This document shows, piece after piece, positions 1 to 4,774 of a stretch of 5,166 nucleotides of DNA. Made by a program: the position numbers and the translations under genes. The DNA is taken from the NCBI GenBank assembly GCA_027027485.1, contig JALVLL010000077.1:1-5166 (forward strand), in the 5' to 3' direction. The notes beneath the pieces are model-generated. The model did no database searches. It saw only the letters and a list, made by a program, of their open reading frames with translations, and was not told the origin of the DNA. Every line of letters begins with the position of its first letter. Position 1 is the first letter of the stretch. This stretch comes from Candidatus Bipolaricaulota bacterium (GTDB taxonomy: Bacteria > Bipolaricaulota > Bipolaricaulia > Bipolaricaulales > Bipolaricaulaceae).

Positions 1-778
1 CTTCATCCCCGAGCCGAGGCTCCCGCGTCCCAAGAGGACCTTCCTCGGCACCATGGTGGCCGTGGGGAACTTCCTCGTGGAGAGGTTCCGGTACGCTCCG
101 GCCAGGATCTACTACCGCCTGAGCCCGGCCATCATCCTCAGGGTCCTCCAGGGGAAGACCCGGATGGGGCCCGAGCTCACCCTCTTTTTCTACGGGGCGC
201 TCCTCGCTTTGACGGGGTTCTCGGCCTTCTTCGTCCCCTTGCCCCTCTACCTCAGGGAGGTGCTTGGCGTCCCCAACGGGCTCGTATTCGCCCTCTACAT
301 CCTCCATAACGGCATGAACGCCTTCTCGTACCAATGGGCCCGGACCCTGATCCTCAGGATCGGGCACCGCCCGGTGCTGGGGCTCGTGCTCCTGGTGCGG
401 TCGATGATCTTCCCCCTCTTCGCGGTCCTCTCCCTGGCGCCGGGGCTGGGGGTAGCCTTGGTGCCGCTCTTTTTCCTCATCACCGGGACCACATGGGCCT
501 TCTTCCAGCTGGCGGGGATGGCCATCGTCTCCCGGCTCGCCCCCCCGGGGAGCAAAGGCGAGGCCATGGGGATCTACAACTCCCTCCTGGGCCTGAGCAC
601 CGTGTTCGGGGCGCTCATCGGGGGGTACCTATCGGAGGATCTGGGGTATGCCGCCGCCTTCGTCGCCGCCGGCGCCCTGATCTTCATCGCGCTCCCCATC
701 GTCCTCGTGGAGTCCGGCTCCATCCGCGAGGAGATACCCCTGTCGAGGGAGGCCTCACAGGAGGCCAAGGTCCCTTAA
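1..778 (+). CDS. MFS transporter, C-terminal half (5' end outside window)
   Basis: Reading frame is open from base 2 at the left edge, so the gene starts upstream. The visible part begins with a charged, Pro/Arg-rich stretch (FIPEPRLPRPKRTF) that fits the cytoplasmic loop joining the two halves of a major facilitator protein. Counting residues from the in-frame ATG at 53, hydrophobic segments follow at about 42-66, 76-95, 107-130, 131-158, 172-192 and 198-219: six helices, as expected for the C-terminal half. The loop APPGSKGEAMGIYNS followed by a Gly-rich helix (FGALIGGYLSEDLG) is typical of MFS half-domains. The ATG at 53 is therefore internal, not the true start. The protein should be an inner-membrane secondary transporter. 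Its substrate cannot be read from this half, though the general fold resembles drug/sugar-type MFS permeases. It ends with TAA and overlaps the convergent minus-strand gene by 24 bp; no terminator is visible between them. Confidence 0.9.
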   Translation, partial: FIPEPRLPRPKRTFLGTMVAVGNFLVERFRYAPARIYYRLSPAIILRVLQGKTRMGPELTLFFYGALLALTGFSAFFVPLPLYLREVLGVPNGLVFALYILHNGMNAFSYQWARTLILRIGHRPVLGLVLLVRSMIFPLFAVLSLAPGLGVALVPLFFLITGTTWAFFQLAGMAIVSRLAPPGSKGEAMGIYNSLLGLSTVFGALIGGYLSEDLGYAAAFVAAGALIFIALPIVLVESGSIREEIPLSREASQEAKVP

Positions 779-1318
779 CCCCTTCCTCACCGCGGGATCG
801 TAAAAATCGTTGATGATCCGGTAATGGGGCCTGTTGGCGCGGTTATAGCTGGTGGAGTGGCGGGGGATCGCGCCCGTCTCCCGGAGCATCTCCCCGTAGG
901 CGCGCAGCTTCTCGGCCGAGAACGGGATCTCACCCTCGGCGGCGAGCTCCACCACAGTCTCCCACCGCCGTTCGAACTCCTCCCTCCTTCCACGCTTGCG
1001 GGGCTGTCCCAAAAGGAGCTCCACGAGGGCCTCGGGATCGGCCCCCAGGCGCTTCGCCGGCCGCAGGTTCAGCCTGTACGTCCTCCCCAGGGGATCCACC
1101 GGCTCGAAGAGGGGCTCCTCGGGGCGCTCCCCCTTCTCCACCCATTCCCACTCCTCCAGGAACTCCCGCCGAAAACGCCTCCTATCGTTGAGCAGGTGGT
1201 CCGCCCCGAAGACACCCTGGTAGATTAGCTTCGCCAGGTCCTCGGTCCGGAAGCCGGGGTGGGAGCGCACGTGCAGCTCTATGAGATGCCGGAGTTCCTC
1301 CCGCACGCGTTTAAGCAT
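755..1318 (-). CDS. conserved protein of unknown function, 187 aa
   Basis: Real gene with no assigned function. Conserved-looking blocks are TEDLAKLIYQGVFGADHLL (residues 25-43), RTYRLNLRPAKRLGADPE near residues 79-96, and a C-terminal block RHSTSYNRANRPHYRII (residues 153-169). From memory this matches a widespread uncharacterised bacterial family with an N-terminal D-L-x-K-L-x-Y-Q-x-x-x-G-x-x-H pattern and a C-terminal H-S-x-x-Y...RP-x-Y-R pattern. The invariant His, Ser and Tyr could form an active or binding site, but that is inference. No signal peptide or membrane helix is seen, so it is probably cytoplasmic. I start it at the ATG complementary to 1316-1318, just ahead of the first conserved helix. 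The frame stays open far upstream, but only as the antisense of the neighbouring NTPase gene. No clear Shine-Dalgarno precedes this ATG, so the start could be a few codons off. It diverges from the NTPase gene and overlaps the transporter gene tail by 24 bp. Confidence 0.75.
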   Translation of the reverse strand: MLKRVREELRHLIELHVRSHPGFRTEDLAKLIYQGVFGADHLLNDRRRFRREFLEEWEWVEKGERPEEPLFEPVDPLGRTYRLNLRPAKRLGADPEALVELLLGQPRKRGRREEFERRWETVVELAAEGEIPFSAEKLRAYGEMLRETGAIPRHSTSYNRANRPHYRIINDFYDPAVRKGLRDLGLL

Positions 1319-1327
1319 AGAATGCCC

Positions 1328-1336
1328 AAGGAGGTG
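1328..1336 (+). promoter_or_regulatory. Ribosome binding site that decides the NTPase start
   Basis: AAGGAGGTG is a near-perfect Shine-Dalgarno, ending 9 nt before the in-frame TTG at 1346. It lies inside the reading frame if translation began at the ATG at 1322 or at the upstream GTG at 1259. It therefore argues for TTG 1346, which also places the P-loop where this protein family has it. A TAGAAT sequence at 1318-1323 resembles a -10 element but lies very close to this site, so I do not call it as a promoter. Confidence 0.65.
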
Positions 1337-1345
1337 TGGACAAGT

Positions 1346-1888
1346 TTGAAGATCGGGGTCACGGGACATCCCGGCGTGGGGAAGACGACGTTGGTGGAGC
1401 GGGTGATCCAGGCGGTGCCGCTCAAGTGCGGCGGCATGGTCACCAAGGAGATCCGGAAGATCGGCCGCCGGGTGGGCTTCTCGGTCCACGACGTCCTCAC
1501 CGGGAGGGAAGGGGTCCTGGCCCACATCCACCTCGACCGTGGGCCCAAGGTCGGCCGCTACCGGGTGAACCTGCGGGACCTTGACGAAGTCGGGGCGGCG
1601 GCCATAGAGCGGGCCATCGAGGAATGCGATCTCGTCGTTGTGGACGAGGTGGGCCCCATGGAGCTCAAGTCCCAGAGGTTCATAAGGGCGGTGGAACGGG
1701 CCCTGGAGTCGGAAAAGAACCTCCTCGTTACCGTTCACCGCTCGTCCAACCACCACCTGGCCTACCGAATCCGCCACGAGGTGGACCATTACTTCCGGCT
1801 CTCGGCCTCCAAGAGGGACCAGATCGCCCAAAGGATCATCGAGCTTCTTTCTGGCCACACGGATGCCGCGGAAAGGGGGAGCCCATGA
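1346..1888 (+). CDS. THEP1-family nucleoside-triphosphatase (P-loop NTPase)
   Basis: Predicted cytoplasmic P-loop NTPase of the THEP1 family (NTPase_1, COG1618). Characterised members such as the Aquifex aeolicus enzyme hydrolyse ATP, GTP and other nucleoside triphosphates to the diphosphate; the physiological role is unsettled. With a TTG start the protein is 180 aa, the usual family size. It begins MKIGVTGHPGVGKTTL, with Walker A at residues 7-15. Next come the family signature GGMVTKEIR (29-37), GRYRVN (70-75), a Walker B strand running into acidic residues (VVVDEVGPMEL, 97-107), and TVHR (129-132). All key motifs are intact. A longer reading from the ATG at 1322 would add eight residues and ignore the strong ribosome binding site at 1328-1336. 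The TTG lies only 27 bp from the start of the divergent minus-strand gene, so its promoter probably lies within that gene or overlaps the other start. Its TGA overlaps the ATG of a response-regulator pseudogene (ATGA), implying an ancestral operon with coupled translation. Confidence 0.9.
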   Translation: MKIGVTGHPGVGKTTLVERVIQAVPLKCGGMVTKEIRKIGRRVGFSVHDVLTGREGVLAHIHLDRGPKVGRYRVNLRDLDEVGAAAIERAIEECDLVVVDEVGPMELKSQRFIRAVERALESEKNLLVTVHRSSNHHLAYRIRHEVDHYFRLSASKRDQIAQRIIELLSGHTDAAERGSP

Positions 1889-2314
1889 AGCCCAGGGTCC
1901 TGATAGGTGAAGACAGCGATCTCGACGCGGGCCCCCCTTATCCAGGCCTTCACGCTCCCGCCCCCCTGGGATGTGGTCCATCTCCGCACCGGGCTGGATG
2001 TACTGGGGTACCTCCGGCGGGAAGGCAAATATCGTGACACGCCTCGGCCGGACCTTATTGGTTATAAACGTCCGACTCCCCCAGCTCGACGGCTTGGAGA
2101 TCCTCGCTGAGATAAGAAGCTCACCGAGGCTGCGCTCTATCCCCGTGGTCATCCGGTCCACGTGCGATGCGCAAAAGAATTGTATCGACGAGGCGTATAC
2201 CGCAGGGGTGCCAGCCTTTACCCCGCGAAACCTCCCCATCTCCCCGAGGCCCGCCGCCAGGCCCTCGCCCTGAGGCGCCTTTTGGATATGGTCCGCTTTC
2301 CCTCCTCCAAGTAA
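1885..2314 (+). pseudogene. broken single-domain response regulator (Rcp1-like), three frameshifts
   Basis: A receiver domain can be followed from start to stop only by changing frame three times. Frame A gives MKPRVLIGEDSDLDA, the first strand plus acidic pocket. After a +1 shift in the GGGCCCCCC run at 1929-1937, frame B gives VVHLRTGLDVLGYLRREGKY then RDTPRPDLI. After another +1 shift near the GG at 2060-2061, frame C gives VINVRLPQLDGLEILAEIRS, then RLRSIPVVI and IDEAYTAGVPAF. A -1 shift around 2229-2245 restores frame B for LPEARRQALALRRLLDMVRF and the TAA at 2312-2314. The rebuilt protein of about 143 residues, with FLRREGKY-PRPDLI-type spacing, matches Rcp1-type stand-alone receivers, which normally relay phosphate from histidine kinases. 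The expected phospho-acceptor Asp is Asn (AAC, near 2067), and the conserved Lys near the end appears as Arg, so decay goes beyond reading frame. The ATG overlaps the NTPase stop. As it stands translation ends at TGA 2038-2040 after about 51 residues. Confidence 0.8.
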
Positions 2315-2330
2315 GCGTTGCCGCTTTTCT

Positions 2331-2364
2331 GAAAAAGAAAAGAGGGGCCCGGAGGCCCCTCTTT
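2331..2364 (-). terminator. Rho-independent terminator of the minus-strand exported-protein gene
   Basis: An 11-bp stem (AAAGAGGGGCC pairing with GGCCCCTCTTT, arms 2339-2349 and 2354-2364) closes a 4-nt loop. Read on the minus strand it is followed by TTTCTTTTTC, a good U-tract, 22 bp beyond the stop codon of the exported-protein gene. On the plus strand only three T follow the hairpin, so it would be a weak terminator for the decayed response-regulator transcript arriving from the left. Confidence 0.85.
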
Positions 2365-2386
2365 ACGAAAGGTACCCTAAAGGGCT

Positions 2387-3133
2387 TCAGCCGGCGGGGG
2401 CTTCGGTGGCCGTGATGGCCCGGATGAGGAAGAGGTCGAGTTTGGCGCTCAGGGCCTTGATCCGCAGGATGTGTTTGCCCAGCTCCAGCGCCTCGGGGGC
2501 TGGCCCCCGGCGCTCGGGGCCCTTCGGGGCGAACTCCTCCCGCAGGCCCTGGATCAAGCCCTGCACGATCCCGCGGAATTTGGCGGCCTCCTCCGGGGAG
2601 AGCGCGCTCATGGCGCCCCTGAGGTAGGCCTCGATCCACTCGTGCACCTCGGCGAACTTGCCCGCGGCCGCAGGGCCACGGCCCTTGGGCCCCCGACCCG
2701 GGCCGACCGGTGCCACGCCTTTGGGGCCTCCTTTGGGTGCCATACCCCGGAAGTTCCCCATATGCTCCCGCACCCGCTGGGCGATGCCGTGCTCGAACAC
2801 GTCCTCGATGCGGTGAAGGGCCAAGGAGAGGATCACCAGTTGCTTCAGGGCCTCTTCATTGGGTTTCCCAATTTCCTTCAGGGAACCCAACGCCCCTTTG
2901 GCGAGTTCCATGGGCTTTGTGAGGGCCTCCTTGAGGGCAGGGATCTCCTGAACCTTGCCCCAGAGGGCGGTGAGCTCGGCGGCGATGGCCTTGAGGAGCT
3001 CGGGGAGCTTATCCGGGACGTGGACTCCCGATGTCCCGGAACCCATCATCGGCTGGGCAAACGCGCCCAACGCTAGCGAGAGGGCGATCGCCATCCCCGC
3101 TGCAAGCTTCGCTGCCTTGAAAGTGCTCAACAT
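2387..3133 (-). CDS. exported helical protein with Gly/Pro/Lys/Arg-rich linkers, unknown function
   Basis: A 248-aa protein of no recognised family. It starts with a classic Sec signal peptide: basic start (KAAK), hydrophobic core to residue 23, and an AFA-Q cleavage site after residue 26, so it should be secreted or periplasmic. The mature protein is helical and charged at about residues 41-127. A basic low-complexity linker at about 128-159 (GMAPKGGPKGVAPVGPGRG) follows, then a helical part from 160. A second short linker, APKGPERRGPAP (202-213), precedes the C-terminal helices. The stretch SALSPEEAAKFRGIVQGLI (177-195) loosely recalls the LTxxQ-type helices of Spy/CpxP/ZraP periplasmic proteins, but this is weak. 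No cysteine is present. The start is well set: AAGGAGGT at 3138-3145 lies 4 nt before the ATG, and a strong terminator follows the stop. It is divergent from a membrane-bound winged-helix regulator and shares a 168-bp intergenic region with it, so control by that regulator is plausible. Confidence 0.85.
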   Translation of the reverse strand: MLSTFKAAKLAAGMAIALSLALGAFAQPMMGSGTSGVHVPDKLPELLKAIAAELTALWGKVQEIPALKEALTKPMELAKGALGSLKEIGKPNEEALKQLVILSLALHRIEDVFEHGIAQRVREHMGNFRGMAPKGGPKGVAPVGPGRGPKGRGPAAAGKFAEVHEWIEAYLRGAMSALSPEEAAKFRGIVQGLIQGLREEFAPKGPERRGPAPEALELGKHILRIKALSAKLDLFLIRAITATEAPAG

Positions 3134-3154
3134 CTCTACCTCCTTTTTCGCTTT

Positions 3155-3170
3155 CGGCCCGTTTGGGCCG
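3155..3170 (-). other. 5'-leader hairpin upstream of the exported-protein gene
   Basis: CGGCCC-GTTT-GGGCCG is a perfect 6-bp stem with a 4-nt loop, lying 9 bp ahead of the ribosome binding site of the minus-strand exported-protein gene. If transcribed in that leader it would fold stably and could protect the mRNA end or affect ribosome access. No T-run follows on either strand, so it is not a terminator. It could also be an operator-type palindrome in DNA. The structure is seen; any role is inferred. Confidence 0.35.
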
Positions 3171-3203
3171 TGGTTGAGGGGAACCTAGCGCGTTCCCGGT
3201 CAT

Positions 3204-3261
3204 GGTTGAACCGCAACGGGGTCAACGGGGCGGTCAAAAACGGATCAACATGGGGTTGATC
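3204..3261. promoter_or_regulatory. Candidate operator: TCAAC/GTTGA half-site cluster
   Basis: Between the divergent genes lie five related half-sites: GTTGA (3205-3209, within the palindrome GGTTGAACC), TCAAC (3222-3226), TCAAA (3234-3238), TCAAC (3245-3249) and GTTGA (3255-3259). Three 7-mers in the same direction, GGTCAAC (3220), GGTCAAA (3232) and GATCAAC (3243), begin 12 and 11 bp apart, close to one helical turn. That spacing is how OmpR/PhoB-type winged helices bind tandem repeats. The last one also forms a perfect palindrome, GATCAAC-N5-GTTGATC (3243-3261). The regulator gene starting at 3302 encodes such a winged helix, so it is the natural candidate binder, acting on itself and the divergent gene. 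Repeats are seen; binding is inferred. Confidence 0.4.
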
Positions 3262-3264
3262 TCC

Positions 3265-3293
3265 TTGTGGCAGCCGGGGGTTTCGCCTACTTT
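3265..3293 (+). promoter_or_regulatory. Possible sigma70-type promoter of the membrane regulator
   Basis: TTGTGG (3265-3270) and TACTTT (3288-3293) are separated by 17 bp and match the consensus only at the core positions (TTG; TA...T). Transcription would begin near 3300, almost at the GTG start at 3302, giving a leaderless or near-leaderless mRNA. That agrees with the lack of a Shine-Dalgarno there. The half-site cluster would sit at about -39 to -95, a position suited to an activator. The match is weak in such GC-rich DNA. Confidence 0.25.
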
Positions 3294-3301
3294 TTCCTGC
3301 C

Positions 3302-4186
3302 GTGATCCCGGCGAAGAAAGGGATCCTTTTCCTGGGTCTGGCCCTCGGGGCGGTGCTCCTCGGGGCCGCGTTGGCCGTCGGGCTCCTGGGAGGGAGGTCC
3401 TCCGCGGATGAGGAGGCCTTCCGTGCCCGGAGCGCGGATTACGTGGCCGCCTTCACCGCCGCGGCCCAGGGATGGCTTGAGGAGGGGGACCGCGAGACCC
3501 TGGAGGACGCCGCCCGGTTCATGCTCCTGGGGAGCGCCGCCCTGGTCGAGGTGGTGTGGAACGGGGAAACGGTGGTCAGGGAGGCCCGGGGCGGGATCGC
3601 TCCCTCCCCCTTGACGGAGATCCCTTCCGAGGTCACCACCGCCTTCCATTCCCGCGATAGCTCCCGCTTCCTGGAGGTGGTCTACCCCCTGGAAGGGGGA
3701 TATGTGCGGGTGTGGCTCGAGGTCCCGCCCCCGAGCGGGGCGCCGTGGTGGCTTCCCACGGCGGTGGGGCTCCTTTCGTTCCTGGGCCTCGGTGCCGTCG
3801 GGGGGGCGTTGTACTCTGGTTCTCGGCGCCCGGGGCCGGAGCCGGGAAGGGAGAGGCCGCTCATCGAGGTGGGGAGCTTGGTGATAGACGAAGGAAGCAA
3901 GGAGGTAAAACTCTGCGGCAAACCGGTGAAACTCTCGCCGAAGCAGTACGCCCTCCTTGTGCTTTTAGCCCGGGAGCCCGGGAAGGTCTTCTCCGACCGC
4001 GATATCCTTCGGGAGCTCTGGCCCGACTCCCGATACGCGAATTCCAAGGACGTGAAGCAGTACGTCTACCTTCTGCGGCGCAGGCTGGGGGAGGTGTTGC
4101 CGGGAGCGGAGGCCCTGATCGCCACCGTGCCCGGTTTCGGGTACAAGCTCCTCTCCCCGGAAGAGATCGGATTGACCCGGGATTGA
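3302..4186 (+). CDS. membrane-bound one-component regulator: extracytoplasmic sensor plus C-terminal OmpR-type winged helix
   Basis: A 294-aa predicted signal-sensing transcription factor anchored in the membrane. Layout: short basic N-terminus, TM helix 1 (residues 8-31), an extracytoplasmic domain of about 117 residues (32-148), TM helix 2 (149-171), a Pro/Arg-rich linker (174-186) and a winged helix of the Trans_reg_C (OmpR/PhoB) type (187-285). The winged helix shows LSPKQYALLVLLAREPGKVF, then SDRDILRELWPD, the recognition-helix stretch DVKQYVYLLRRRLGE and the wing ATVPGFGYKL, all intact. There is no receiver domain, so it should not need a kinase. The sensor has alternating helix and strand (ALVEVVWNGETVV; FLEVVYPL; YVRVWLEV) that could be a small Cache/PAS-like fold; this is a guess. 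The GTG at 3302 is the only usable start downstream of an in-frame stop at 3257 that keeps TM1; no Shine-Dalgarno is visible. ToxR and CadC carry the winged helix at the N-terminus; here the order is reversed. It is divergent from one exported-protein gene and 39 bp upstream of another. Confidence 0.88.
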   Translation: MIPAKKGILFLGLALGAVLLGAALAVGLLGGRSSADEEAFRARSADYVAAFTAAAQGWLEEGDRETLEDAARFMLLGSAALVEVVWNGETVVREARGGIAPSPLTEIPSEVTTAFHSRDSSRFLEVVYPLEGGYVRVWLEVPPPSGAPWWLPTAVGLLSFLGLGAVGGALYSGSRRPGPEPGRERPLIEVGSLVIDEGSKEVKLCGKPVKLSPKQYALLVLLAREPGKVFSDRDILRELWPDSRYANSKDVKQYVYLLRRRLGEVLPGAEALIATVPGFGYKLLSPEEIGLTRD

Positions 4187-4225
4187 TGGCTTTTTTATCC
4201 CGAAGGAGGTAGGGGTAAGGCAACG

Positions 4226-4774
4226 ATGAGGAGGCTAAAGTGGCTGATCGCGCCGTTACTGGCTTTCCTTCTAGGGGCGACGCCCCCCGCCGCCCCCCCT
4301 CAAGAACCCCAGGGACCGCTGGCGGAGATCCTCGGGATAGCGAACGAGCTGAAAGCGGCCATATATTACGCCGGCCTGGCCATCTACGCCCCCTCGCTGG
4401 AGGACCAGAGGCTCTATGCCCGAAGGGTGATCGAGATAGTGCGGGGAAGGGAGGACGGCGATTCCCCAGCGCCCCTTGGGCTCCTGCAGAGGATCTCAAG
4501 GATGGAGCGCGCCATCGCGGAAACGAGCCTCCCCAAAAAGGCCCCCTTGGGCTTCGTCCTGCGAAACGTCGAAACCTTCCTGGGATTGGCGTTCGAGGAG
4601 GCGGTGGCGGCCTCGAGGGCCGACTCGCTCGCGGATGGGTCCCTGCACATGAGAAAGGCCTATGCCTTCCTGTACGCCGCCCTAGGCCCCGAGATCAAAA
4701 CCCCCTATCTCGGGGGGATATGGCTTCTTCTCAAGATCGTCGAGCCGCGTGAACGCCGCGGTATGGGGTACTGA
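4226..4774 (+). CDS. small exported helical protein, unknown function
   Basis: A 182-aa protein I do not recognise. It begins with a signal peptide (MRRLKWLIAPLLAFLLGA, possible cleavage near residue 22) followed by a Pro-rich stretch (PPAAPPQEPQGP), so it is probably periplasmic or secreted. The rest looks mainly alpha-helical: about 31-75, 84-102, 107-131 and 138-172, with aromatic and alanine-rich faces (AAIYYAGLAIYA; LHMRKAYAFLYAALG). There are no cysteines and no catalytic motif I can name. A four-helix arrangement is possible but unproven. An AAGGAGGT at 4203-4210 is 15 nt before the ATG, longer than ideal; a closer TAAGG lies at 4216-4220. No other in-frame start sits nearby. It follows the membrane regulator by 39 bp on the same strand, so it is probably cotranscribed and may work in the same sensing module, for example as a ligand-binding or target protein. 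Its last 44 bp overlap the convergent histidine kinase gene. Confidence 0.78.
   Translation: MRRLKWLIAPLLAFLLGATPPAAPPQEPQGPLAEILGIANELKAAIYYAGLAIYAPSLEDQRLYARRVIEIVRGREDGDSPAPLGLLQRISRMERAIAETSLPKKAPLGFVLRNVETFLGLAFEEAVAASRADSLADGSLHMRKAYAFLYAALGPEIKTPYLGGIWLLLKIVEPRERRGMGY

Noticed and set aside
334..813. Plus-strand 159-aa frame inside the transporter
   Set aside because: Arg/Pro/Gly-rich shadow of the MFS frame, with no motif or independent ribosome binding site.
1319..2239. A long open minus-strand extension that would make the unknown-function protein 494 aa
   Set aside because: It runs antisense through the motif-bearing NTPase gene, has low-complexity His/Asp/Leu/Pro-rich composition typical of antisense GC-rich frames, and conserved-looking sequence begins only after the ATG at 1318.
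1907..2273. Two separate small genes in frames B and C of the broken receiver
   Set aside because: Each holds only one piece of a single receiver domain, in the correct order and spacing, so they are fragments of one pseudogene.
2339..2364. Fully bidirectional terminator
   Set aside because: The hairpin is symmetric, but only the minus-strand side has a proper T-tract; the plus side has three T followed by ACG.
2471..3076. Plus-strand 201-aa frame opposite the exported-protein gene
   Set aside because: The minus-strand gene has a signal peptide, strong ribosome binding site and terminator; the plus frame is its antisense shadow.
3861..4499. Minus-strand 212-aa frame opposite the membrane regulator and second exported protein
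   Set aside because: Ser/Arg/Pro-rich antisense composition, while the plus strand carries a clear winged-helix domain and a signal peptide.
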